Source: Clostridium sp. (GTDB taxonomy: Bacteria; Cyanobacteriota; Vampirovibrionia; Gastranaerophilales; Gastranaerophilaceae). From it: 34,334 bases of DNA. Both the position numbers and the translations under genes were made by a program. Shown piece by piece: positions 1 through 6,476 of this stretch. Position 1 is the first letter of the stretch. Every line of letters starts with the position of its first letter. Location: the NCBI GenBank assembly GCA_018362895.1, contig JAHALR010000015.1, positions 1 through 34,334 on the forward strand. The letters are read 5' to 3'. The notes under the pieces were generated by a model that worked only from the letters and a program-made list of their open reading frames with translations, did not search any database and was not told where the DNA came from.

Positions 1-42
1 ACCTACCTAACTTCCTAACCTTCCCTTCCTATTAAAAGTATT

Positions 43-71
43 GCTCTAATTCAAAATTAGAGCTTTTTTTT
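43..71 (+). terminator. Intrinsic terminator of an upstream gene
   Basis: A 9-bp perfect stem (GCTCTAATT at 43-51, AATTAGAGC at 55-63) with a 3-nt loop is followed by eight T. It would end a plus-strand transcript entering from the left of the window. Confidence 0.75.
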
Positions 72-74
72 GCG

Positions 75-290
75 AATTTTTGCCAGTGTGGAGTCGAGCG
101 CAGGGAGCGAACACGTCCTGTGAGGCAAAACCACGCTTTTGCCGAACTGCAAATAATTCGAAACAAAATGAACAGGCGCAGCGAAGCAAGCCTAGTGAAC
201 TTGTCTCCGTAGCGAAGCGTAGGTGCTTCTTTTCTTAGCGAGCTGTGGCGAGCTAAAGAAAATTGCGTCACTCATTTTCTTGTAAAATCT
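75..290. repeat. Hairpin-rich intergenic repeat patch, no credible gene
   Basis: This patch is richer in G+C than its surroundings and full of inverted repeats: GGCAAAA at 124-130 pairs with TTTTGCC at 137-143, and TTTTCTTAGC at 230-239 pairs with GCTAAAGAAAA at 252-262 with one bulge. The 18 nt at 226-243 recur exactly, inverted, at 32267-32284. A 79-codon minus-strand reading frame crosses it, but it lacks a ribosome binding site and follows the repeat, so it is probably not a gene. The repeat family is not identified; the remaining bases up to 383 show nothing clear. Confidence 0.5.
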
Positions 291-383
291 TCTTAATATA
301 CCCCTGTCAGAGGAGCAATAAAATTCTTTGATTGGTTTATTATAAAATGCCGGCTAACAGAAATTAAAATTTTAAAATCCAAA

Positions 384-1334
384 ATGAAATTAAACTTAAA
401 TACAGCTGTAAAATTTGTAACCGACCCGAAGACTGCGGGTGTTGCTGCGTTTTTGGGGATAGGTGCATATAAAACTATAAAGGATTATCGAAAAGCAGAA
501 CCTCATGAAAAGAAAAAAGTTCTGGCATATGATGCTGCGGTTATAGGCGGAACAACGATTGCTTATATGGCTATGAGACCTTTGTCTAATTGGATATGCA
601 AAACAAAAGTTGTTGATACGGGGGCAAAACTTTTGTCGCAAATGTTTCATTGCTTCAAGTTAGCAGCTTTCTCTAAAAAGAGCATGAAACCTTCGGTTAA
701 AGTTCAAAAAACTCTTGAAGAAACAAAAAAGGCGTTAATTACTTCGCTTAAGACAGCCGAGGATATTACAAAAGACTGTATAAGCGGGTGTTTGAATACA
801 TTTGCCGGTTTTTTGGGGGCAATATATTCTGCTGCCGTGATGAAAAAGTTTGTTCTCTCAAAACCTTATTTCAACCCACCAAAGTCAAAGAATTCAGGAA
901 ATGATAACGAAAACGAGACAAAGACTCAGGGATATTTTCAGAATTCTGTTGTTTTCAAAAACTTTAATACGAACTCAGACACCTTAAAAACAGTGAAACA
1001 CCTGACAACAACTGTTCTCGGAATGCCTGAGATGAGAGTTTTTGATGTTCCGATGATGGCGATTTCAGGTTTTGCTGTTGCTGATACAAAGGGTTATCAC
1101 AACAAGTTCAAAAAAACTACTTACACATTGATAGCTTATACATTGATTCCGACTTTCTTTTATTCTCTGGTTTCATCGTTTGTTAAAAATGCAAAGGGTG
1201 TGTATAAATATCCGCTTTTGTTTGCTTCGCTTGTTGGAGGCGGGTATGCAGGCAAGGCCGTCGGGGATAGTCTAAAGGAAAAAATAGATAAAAAAATCGA
1301 TGGAATAGATATGAAATATATCGCGATAAAATAG
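384..1334 (+). CDS. Hypothetical multi-pass membrane protein
   Basis: A 316-aa protein I do not recognise. Hydrophobic stretches near residues 50-66, 135-155, 245-265 and 275-295 suggest three or four membrane segments; a soluble, lysine-rich and Asn/Glu-rich stretch lies between about 165 and 200, and the C-terminus is a charged DKKIDGI tail. There is no signal peptide and no known motif. No Shine-Dalgarno sequence precedes the ATG; a TAAAAT box ends five bases upstream, which could fit a leaderless transcript, and TATAAA at 341-346 is another candidate -10. The long uninterrupted frame and normal composition make it a real gene; its function is unknown. Confidence 0.75.
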   Translation: MKLNLNTAVKFVTDPKTAGVAAFLGIGAYKTIKDYRKAEPHEKKKVLAYDAAVIGGTTIAYMAMRPLSNWICKTKVVDTGAKLLSQMFHCFKLAAFSKKSMKPSVKVQKTLEETKKALITSLKTAEDITKDCISGCLNTFAGFLGAIYSAAVMKKFVLSKPYFNPPKSKNSGNDNENETKTQGYFQNSVVFKNFNTNSDTLKTVKHLTTTVLGMPEMRVFDVPMMAISGFAVADTKGYHNKFKKTTYTLIAYTLIPTFFYSLVSSFVKNAKGVYKYPLLFASLVGGGYAGKAVGDSLKEKIDKKIDGIDMKYIAIK

Positions 1335-1367
1335 TTTAAAACGATTTTGTAAAATTATATTAAAAAA

Positions 1368-1395
1368 TTGGCATGGTCTCTTCTTCTGTTATACT
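1368..1395 (+). promoter_or_regulatory. Strong sigma70-type promoter upstream of the STAS-like gene
   Basis: TTGGCA (1368-1373), a 16-nt spacer and TATACT (1390-1395) with an extended TGt just before it. Start of transcription would be near 1402, so the upstream in-frame ATG at 1372 cannot be the start codon. Confidence 0.6.
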
Positions 1396-1426
1396 AAGAA
1401 TGTTGGGAGGAGAGCCCGAAGGTGAA

Positions 1427-1753
1427 ATGAATTCGGGTGTCATATTAATGCAAAAAATATATATTAATAAAATTTTGAATAAAAATAATTTTGAACTTGA
1501 ATTTTTACACGATTCTGAAAACGAACTGGAACTTGATTTTTCGAATGTTACAGAGATTCGTCTTGAGGATATTGAAAAACTTCTTGATATACAGAAAATT
1601 GCTATTTTTAACGAGGTTAAAATCAGAGTGGAAAATATGCAGCCGAATATTTCAAGAATTTTCGAACAGACAGGTCTTTATAAAATGCTGAATACTTTCG
1701 GCAATCCGCCTAAAGTAAAAATTCATAAAAGACTCGGTCTGGTTTTGGATTAG
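1427..1753 (+). CDS. STAS-like domain protein (anti-sigma-antagonist fold)
   Basis: About 108 aa. The pattern of a short beta strand (LELDFSNVTEI), a helix (EDIEKLLDIQK), a strand (VKIRVENM) and then ISRIFEQTGLYKML resembles STAS domains of the SpoIIAA/anti-anti-sigma type. The serine normally phosphorylated after the D-x-S-x-V strand is absent (RLED in its place), so classical phospho-control is unlikely. The start is ambiguous: ATG 1400, 1427 or 1448 share one frame; 1427 has AAGGTGA a few bases upstream and sits in the loop of a hairpin (CCCGAA 1415-1420, TTCGGG 1432-1437). It is followed 32 nt later by rsmI and is probably cotranscribed. No partner kinase or sigma factor is in the window. 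The STAS call is by pattern only. Confidence 0.6.
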   Translation: MNSGVILMQKIYINKILNKNNFELEFLHDSENELELDFSNVTEIRLEDIEKLLDIQKIAIFNEVKIRVENMQPNISRIFEQTGLYKMLNTFGNPPKVKIHKRLGLVLD

Positions 1754-1785
1754 TCAAATTAGTCAGATGGGACGGGTAAAGACTT

Positions 1786-2604
1786 ATGAATGAACCGCAG
1801 TTGTATATTGTTGCTACACCCATAGGTAATAAGGGTGATTTTTCACAAAGGGCGGTTGAAACATTGAAGCAGGCTGACGTGATAGCGTGCGAGGACTGCC
1901 GTACAAGTGCAAACCTGCTGGATTCTTTCGACATTTCGAACAAACTTGTCTCTTATCATAAATTCAATGAAAAACAGCGTACAGCCGAGTTTTTGAGAAT
2001 GATAGAGGAGGGCAAAAAGATTGCTCTGATTTCAGATGCCGGAACTCCGTGTATTTCCGATCCCGGACGGATTCTTGTTGAAGAGCTTTTTAACCAAGGG
2101 GTGAAGATTACTTCGATTCCCGGCGCGAGTGCTGTTGTGACGTTTTTGTCCATGATACCGAGACACACAGAGGAATTTGCTTTTGGCGGTTTTTTGCCGA
2201 GAACTCAGCTTGCTCAAAAACAGGTTTTTGAAAAGTTTAAAAATCTTGATACTGTTTTTTATGAATCAGCTAACAGACTGCTTGAAACACTTGAGAAGGT
2301 TAAAGAATGCAGAGGCGGGGATGCTGTTGTTGCTGTGGGCAGAGAGCTGACAAAGATGTTTGAAGAAGTTAAGTATGGAAGCGTAAGCGAGATAATTGAG
2401 TATTACAAAGAAAATGTCTTAAAAGGCGAGATAGTTTTTGTTTTGTATGCAGTGCCTCAAGAGGAGGCGAATGAGGCGGAGCTGGTTGAAAAAATTAAAC
2501 AGCTCAAAGCTCTTGATTTCTCTGATAAAGATATTTCCCGTATACTTTCTTCGCTTTTCAATGTAAATAAGAATAAGGTTTATAAACTCTCTTTAAGCAT
2601 ATAA
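1786..2604 (+). CDS. rsmI: 16S rRNA (cytidine-1402-2'-O)-methyltransferase RsmI
   Basis: 272 aa, a usual length for RsmI, which uses S-adenosylmethionine to methylate the ribose of C1402 in the decoding centre of 16S rRNA. The tetrapyrrole-methylase-like fold is shown by LYIVATPIGN at residues 6-15, CEDCRT at 35-40, SDAGTPCISDPG at 83-94 and the IPGASAV segment that follows. The C-terminal helical segment (SDKDISRILSSLF) matches the small tail domain of the family. It lies downstream of the STAS-like gene in the same direction. The ribosome binding site is weak (GGGTAAAG about 6 nt before ATG). Confidence 0.95.
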   Translation: MNEPQLYIVATPIGNKGDFSQRAVETLKQADVIACEDCRTSANLLDSFDISNKLVSYHKFNEKQRTAEFLRMIEEGKKIALISDAGTPCISDPGRILVEELFNQGVKITSIPGASAVVTFLSMIPRHTEEFAFGGFLPRTQLAQKQVFEKFKNLDTVFYESANRLLETLEKVKECRGGDAVVAVGRELTKMFEEVKYGSVSEIIEYYKENVLKGEIVFVLYAVPQEEANEAELVEKIKQLKALDFSDKDISRILSSLFNVNKNKVYKLSLSI

Positions 2605-2644
2605 ACCGGTAGCAAAAAATTTTTTTTACGAACTTTATGCCGGT

Positions 2645-3475
2645 ATGAAAATAAATGAAAACAGTTACCCATATCATGCACGAACCTCTGCCGTTCATAA
2701 GCCTTTTGCCTTTGGCGCAGCAAAAGATATTACACTTGAATATATCCTCAAAAACAGAGAAAGGCTCTTGCCTGAAAGAATCAGAAGAAAAGCCTGGATT
2801 TTTGTTTCTAAAAAGAACAAAATAAAAAATATGCCTACTCTTAAAGAATTGCACGAGGAAACATATTCACCTTTGCTGTCGTGTAAAACACTAAGAGATG
2901 CACAAAACAGATTCCCTGAATTCAAAGAAGTGTTGCAGGCGAATGTTGTTATTTCAAAGGGCTCTAAAAATACAAGAAAAATTGAGGAACACGTTCCGCT
3001 TAAGGATTTGTCACTTTATGTGCTTAAAGAGCGGTGGGGCAAAATGAGGACTTTGAATGACATTGCTGTTGAACTCGGCTTGAAGGACAGAAATGCTCTG
3101 GGTTGGATTTTGGACAAAATACGTATGCCTGATTTGGGCAAAAACTATCAGATGCTTTTGAAAGCTTCGGATGAAGAGGGTAACAGAGTTATTTCTTCAA
3201 AAATGAAGGCTTATAATTTGGCACACAGAGACGCAGTGATTGCTCACAACAGGGCTGTTGCTGCTATGCAATCGACAAAAACAATAAACGGAATTATTGC
3301 ACAGGAGGCCTGGAAAAGATTGCCCCACGTGCAGGAGGCACTTCGAGAGTTTTCAAAAACCACCGCTTCGCAAGGCAGGTTTGCTGCTTTCTGGTCTAAA
3401 TATCCCCAGTTTGCTAAAGAATTCGGTGCAATGAAAAGAACAGTTGCTCTTGAATTGAAAGCTAATGAAATATAA
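2645..3475 (+). CDS. Hypothetical protein with N-terminal FG motif
   Basis: 276 aa, basic, mostly helical by composition and without membrane segments. I recognise no family. The first 26 residues are Ser/Tyr/His-rich and end in FAFGAA, like the FG motifs at the N-termini of the proteins at 7855 and 14509. The middle holds repeated helix-turn patterns (LKELHEETYS, LNDIAVELGLKDRNALGWIL) that could be DNA-binding-like, but this is not strong. Trp/aromatic positions recur in the last 60 residues (AFWSKYPQFAKEFG). The gene begins 40 nt after rsmI; the gap holds an inverted ACCGG/CCGGT pair around an A-run and T-run. Confidence 0.7.
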   Translation: MKINENSYPYHARTSAVHKPFAFGAAKDITLEYILKNRERLLPERIRRKAWIFVSKKNKIKNMPTLKELHEETYSPLLSCKTLRDAQNRFPEFKEVLQANVVISKGSKNTRKIEEHVPLKDLSLYVLKERWGKMRTLNDIAVELGLKDRNALGWILDKIRMPDLGKNYQMLLKASDEEGNRVISSKMKAYNLAHRDAVIAHNRAVAAMQSTKTINGIIAQEAWKRLPHVQEALREFSKTTASQGRFAAFWSKYPQFAKEFGAMKRTVALELKANEI

Positions 3476-3478
3476 TTT

Positions 3479-3496
3479 ATTGCTGGCAATTTTTTT
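3479..3496 (+). terminator. Possible weak terminator
   Basis: A short ATTG-CTGG-CAAT hairpin just after the stop codon is followed by six or more T. The stem is only 4 bp, so the call is weak. Confidence 0.3.
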
Positions 3497-3673
3497 AGAC
3501 AAATTGTTTTTATATAAATGTGAAGTCAAGGAAATTCTATATTGTTATGTAAAGTAATTATAAACTTTATCCATTGTGATATAGAAAATATAACTTTTTG
3601 ATGTATAATATCTTATACAGTTGTCAAAAGTTATAATAAACAGTGAATGTGAAGAATCATCAAAGGAGAAAAA

Positions 3674-3862
3674 ATGGCAAGAATTTTAGTATCAATGCCC
3701 GATGAATTTTTAAATAAAATCGACCAGGTTGCTGATAATGAACAAAGAACAAGAAGCGAACTTGTTCGTGAAGCTTTGAGAAGCTATATCAAACGTACAA
3801 AACTTCCCAGCCCCCAAAAAGCTTTGAGCAACGCAAAAATCCTTGAAGAAATTTTAGATTAA
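3674..3862 (+). CDS. Ribbon-helix-helix (CopG-like) DNA-binding protein
   Basis: 62 aa. The N-terminal strand ARILVSMPDEFLNKID and the following helix-turn-helix RTRSELVREALRSYIK are a classic ribbon-helix-helix dimerisation/DNA-binding domain; it occupies residues 2-45, leaving a 17-residue tail. A clean ribosome binding site (AAAGGAG, 6 nt before ATG) supports the start. The stop is one base from the start of the cytidylyltransferase, so the two are cotranscribed. RHH proteins often repress their own operon or act as antitoxins, but no toxin-like gene is adjacent. TATAAT-like boxes at 3604-3609 and 3632-3637 may be its promoter, without a clear -35. Confidence 0.85.
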   Translation: MARILVSMPDEFLNKIDQVADNEQRTRSELVREALRSYIKRTKLPSPQKALSNAKILEEILD

Positions 3863-3863
3863 T

Positions 3864-4613
3864 ATGGAAATTTTAGCTATAATTCCTGTTCGAGGCGGCT
3901 CAAAAGGTATTCCGCTGAAGAACATAAAGCCGCTTGCGGGAAGACCGCTTGTAGCTTATACAATTGATGCGGCTAAGAATTCGAAATATGTTACGCGCAC
4001 GGTTGTGTCCACAGAGGATAAGAGAATAAAAGATGTCGTGCTTTCACTGGGTGCTGAAGTTCTTGACCGCCCGGAAGAATTGGCGCGTGATGAGACAAAA
4101 ACTGCTCCTGTTCTGCTTCACGTTGTTGAAGAACTGGAAAAAAAAGAGGGCTACAAACCTGATGTTGTCGTACTTTTGCAGGCTACCTGCCCGATGAGGG
4201 ATGAGAAGGAGCTTGATGAGGCGTTTGATATTTTTTTTGGGAACCTTGAAAACGGCTGTGACTCTGTTTTTGCCGTAAAACCTGCCGGGCTCACACACGC
4301 ACTGTGGCGCAGAATTCCCGAATGTTACAGAACTGACGGAGATTCTAGCGAATATGAATGCTTGTATGATTACAGACACCGCCCCAGACGGCAGGATTCT
4401 GACAAACATTATCCGATGTTTTGTGAAACGGGTGCTACTTACATCATAAAAACTGATGTGATGAAAGAGGTTAAAGACTTTATCGGCAAAAAACCCGAGG
4501 TTTATACAAAAGGGTTTTGCCTTGATATAGATACGGTGAATGATTTTGAACGTGCGGCCAAAGTGATTGAGGAGCGCAGAGAAAATAAACATGAGAAGGC
4601 AAAAGGAAATTAA
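3864..4613 (+). CDS. Acylneuraminate cytidylyltransferase family protein (NeuA/LegF/PseF-like)
   Basis: 249 aa. The N-terminal IIPVRGGSKGIPLKNIKPLAG is the nucleotide-binding signature of CMP-sialic-acid synthetases, which join CTP to a nonulosonic acid to give a CMP-sugar donor for surface glycans. Supporting features are VVSTEDKRI, LLQATCPMR near residue 110, and the C-terminal GFCLDIDTVNDF near 225, which holds the metal-binding Asp typical of the fold. Which nonulosonic acid (Neu5Ac, legionaminate or pseudaminate) cannot be told from this sequence. No sugar-synthesis or glycosyltransferase gene is next to it; instead it sits between a regulator and dciA, and its 3' end runs close to or into dciA. 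Confidence 0.88.
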   Translation: MEILAIIPVRGGSKGIPLKNIKPLAGRPLVAYTIDAAKNSKYVTRTVVSTEDKRIKDVVLSLGAEVLDRPEELARDETKTAPVLLHVVEELEKKEGYKPDVVVLLQATCPMRDEKELDEAFDIFFGNLENGCDSVFAVKPAGLTHALWRRIPECYRTDGDSSEYECLYDYRHRPRRQDSDKHYPMFCETGATYIIKTDVMKEVKDFIGKKPEVYTKGFCLDIDTVNDFERAAKVIEERRENKHEKAKGN

Positions 4614-4623
4614 TTATTGCGAA

Positions 4624-5145
4624 ATGAACAGCCTTGGCAGTGTTCTTGACTCTTTTTTGCAAAACTCAAACATCAAAGAGGGCTTGAAAAAAAGTACGCT
4701 CTTTAAATTCTGGACAAAAGCAGCAGGCAAAAAGTTCGAAAACGTTTCAAAAGCTCAGGGAATCACAAGAAATAATGTGCTTGTTGTTGCGTGCGCAAAC
4801 TCTTTTGTGACAAGCGAGCTGACTATGTTTAAGCGTGAGCTGTTGAAAAAGATGAAAACTTACGCAGACCCGCTGGGGATTGTGATTGAGGACATAAACT
4901 TTTCCCACAAAATCTGGGAAACACCGTCTTTTCGTGATGAAAAAGAAGAGGCTGCTGACCCTAATAAGCCTGACCTGAGCGGTTTTGACCCTGATGAGAT
5001 TGAGCTTGACAAAAATGAGGTTGAGGCAATTAAAGCAAGTGTCGAAAAAAACACTTTTGCCTCTGTTGAACAAAGAGAAAGAATGCTTGAGACAATCATA
5101 CAGGATTTGAAGATTCAAAAATTTTTAGCCCATAGAAAGCCATAG
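4624..5145 (+). CDS. dciA: DciA-like protein (DUF721), putative replicative helicase loader
   Basis: About 173 aa from ATG 4624 (ATG 4591 or 4567 are alternatives that overlap the cytidylyltransferase). The DUF721 pattern is seen: a leading helix (LGSVLDSFLQ), FKFWTKAAGKKF in place of the usual W-x-x-V-v-G, GITRNNVLVVACANSFVTSEL, then the helix MFKRELLKKM. Family members help load or work with DnaB in bacteria that lack DnaC/DnaI. A charged Asp/Glu-rich C-terminal tail of about 70 residues follows and is not part of the domain. The 3' end overlaps the convergent bioY by 21 nt. The call rests on motif resemblance and is fairly confident. Confidence 0.75.
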   Translation: MNSLGSVLDSFLQNSNIKEGLKKSTLFKFWTKAAGKKFENVSKAQGITRNNVLVVACANSFVTSELTMFKRELLKKMKTYADPLGIVIEDINFSHKIWETPSFRDEKEEAADPNKPDLSGFDPDEIELDKNEVEAIKASVEKNTFASVEQRERMLETIIQDLKIQKFLAHRKP

Positions 5146-5781
5146 AACCTGTTTTACAGGCTTTGAAAGAAGAATTGCAAAATAGCCGAATACAAAATCA
5201 TAAATCATCTTTGTACCGCTTTGCATCGCTATCCAGCTGACAACGTGAGAGAAAGGATCTTGATGAATGATTGCCATTAAAATAAGATAAAAAATTCCGA
5301 TTATGTGTATGGTCAAAAGTCCTAGAATAGCTGCTTTTGCAATAGTTCCGTAGTTGAATTTGTCTTTTAGCGTGAAAGATACGATGAAAATTGCGGGAAT
5401 GTATGCCAGGATGTAGCCGAAGTTATACTGAAAAATGTAGCTTGGTCCGCCTCCCAGCGCAAAAATCGGAAACAGTGTCAGCCCTAGCACAATGTAAATT
5501 GTGACAGCTGTTATGCCGAATCTTTTTCCTATCAGAGCAGCAATAAAAAATATTACGGGTATCTGCGGAATGTATGAACAGTGCTTTAGCTTCAAAAACG
5601 AAGGATCATAAGGATTCAAAGAACCAAGCACATAGTGGGAAAAGTCGAGCTGTGTAAAGGTTGCAATGATTATCAAAAACACACACCAGCCCATAACCAC
5701 AAGCGTTCCCATTGTGATTTTCAGTTTTTTATTTTCTGCGTTGAACGCATCCAGTTCTTCTCTAAGCCGTTTTGTGTTCAA
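5125..5781 (-). CDS. bioY: BioY-family biotin transporter (ECF S component)
   Basis: 218 aa with about six hydrophobic segments. The region LGGGPSYIFQYNFGYILAYI, residues near 110-130, is the conserved biotin-binding/gating stretch of BioY. BioY takes up biotin alone or with an energy-coupling module; no such ATPase or T-component is in the window. The first 23 residues form a charged helix before the first membrane segment. The start is TTG, and its TTGA overlaps the rimI stop; AGGA lies 8 nt upstream, supporting this start and translational coupling. It forms an operon with rimI and overlaps dciA tail to tail. Confidence 0.82.
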   Translation of the reverse strand: MNTKRLREELDAFNAENKKLKITMGTLVVMGWCVFLIIIATFTQLDFSHYVLGSLNPYDPSFLKLKHCSYIPQIPVIFFIAALIGKRFGITAVTIYIVLGLTLFPIFALGGGPSYIFQYNFGYILAYIPAIFIVSFTLKDKFNYGTIAKAAILGLLTIHIIGIFYLILMAIIHQDPFSHVVSWIAMQSGTKMIYDFVFGYFAILLSKPVKQVLWLSMG

Positions 5782-6296
5782 TTTCTGATTCCTGCTTTTG
5801 ATGCATTTTTCTGCAATTCATTATATCTCAATTTGAACTTTTCGTACCAGATGTTTTCCGTAAACATAATCAGTGCATTTTCGTTGTTGTCCTGATAGTA
5901 GCCTTTTCTGGTGCCGATAGATTTGAAGCCGTTTTTTTCGTAAAGCGAAATGGCGGCAATGTTGCTTTCTCTGACTTCGAGCGTTATGTATTTTATCTTT
6001 GCTTTGTAACAATCATCGATTATTGCAAACAACAAAGATTGTGCAACACCCTGCCTTCTTGCCTGTGGATGAACGGAAAGGGTCGTGATGTGAGCTTCTT
6101 CAAAAATATGCCAGCAGCCTGCATAACCGAGGATTTTTTGATTTTCATCAACAACACAATAATAGTGTGCAAGATTGTTCTCAAGTTCATTGTAAAAAGA
6201 CTCTTTTGACCAGTGGTGCTGGCCGTAAGACAGAGCCTCGAGTTCTACAACTTCGTTTATGTCCGATTTTTCCATTCTTCTGATTGCTTTGTTCAT
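5778..6296 (-). CDS. rimI: GNAT N-acetyltransferase, RimI-like
   Basis: About 172 aa from the ATG at 6296. The acetyl-CoA-binding segment VHPQARRQGVAQSLLFAI and the later SLYEKNGFKSIGTRKGYY are the hallmark of RimI, which acetylates the N-terminal alanine of ribosomal protein S18 and sometimes other proteins. The strand ITLEVRESN before them fits the same family. No Shine-Dalgarno is present; the -10 box of the likely promoter ends 7 nt before this ATG, so the mRNA may be leaderless. ATG 6302 and an upstream TTG are alternatives, but the TTG lies within the -35 box. It is followed by bioY with a 4-nt overlap. Confidence 0.85.
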   Translation of the reverse strand: MNKAIRRMEKSDINEVVELEALSYGQHHWSKESFYNELENNLAHYYCVVDENQKILGYAGCWHIFEEAHITTLSVHPQARRQGVAQSLLFAIIDDCYKAKIKYITLEVRESNIAAISLYEKNGFKSIGTRKGYYQDNNENALIMFTENIWYEKFKLRYNELQKNASKAGIRN

Positions 6297-6303
6297 AGTC
6301 ATA

Positions 6304-6332
6304 ATATTATCAAAGAGACAAACAAAGGACAA
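6304..6332 (-). promoter_or_regulatory. Promoter of rimI-bioY
   Basis: On the minus strand: TTGTCC (6332-6327), 17-nt spacer, TAATAT (6309-6304), with TGA directly before the -10. The -10 ends 7 nt before the rimI ATG. The -35 box touches the palindrome at 6333-6354. Confidence 0.5.
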
Positions 6333-6354
6333 ATATTGACCAGGTGGTCAATAT
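6333..6354. promoter_or_regulatory. 22-bp palindromic operator candidate
   Basis: Two perfect 10-nt arms, ATATTGACCA and TGGTCAATAT, flank a central GG. The core TTGACCA-NN-TGGTCAA equals the consensus I recall for the TetR-family regulator RutR of E. coli. It abuts the rimI promoter and lies 27 nt before the -35 of the divergent gene at 6477, a position expected for an operator. No regulator gene is adjacent, so the binding protein is unknown. Confidence 0.6.
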
Positions 6355-6381
6355 AAAATTCAAAAACCTTAAACCCTGTGA

Positions 6382-6410
6382 TTGATGTTTTTAACATGCC
6401 AAACTTATAT
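6382..6410 (+). promoter_or_regulatory. Likely promoter of the secreted protein gene at 6477
   Basis: TTGATG (6382-6387), 17-nt spacer, TTATAT (6405-6410). Transcription would start near 6417, leaving a leader of about 60 nt. Confidence 0.45.
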
Positions 6411-6476
6411 GATTTAACTACGAAATGAATTTTCTAAGTAAGTTGAGTAACTCGTGGGGAGTATTGGTAAGAAGTT

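Noticed and set aside
32..271. 79-codon minus-strand open frame
   Set aside because: It lies in a repeat with several hairpins, has no ribosome binding site and reads like translated repeat DNA.
1372..1399. N-terminal extension of the STAS-like protein from the first in-frame ATG
   Set aside because: That ATG overlaps the -35 region of a strong promoter, so the transcript would begin after it.
3674..3862. Antitoxin of a toxin-antitoxin pair
   Set aside because: The next gene is a sugar-nucleotide enzyme and no small toxin-like gene is adjacent.
4044..4592. 182-codon minus-strand frame opposite the cytidylyltransferase
   Set aside because: Composition and lack of a ribosome binding site show it is antisense to a well-recognised gene.
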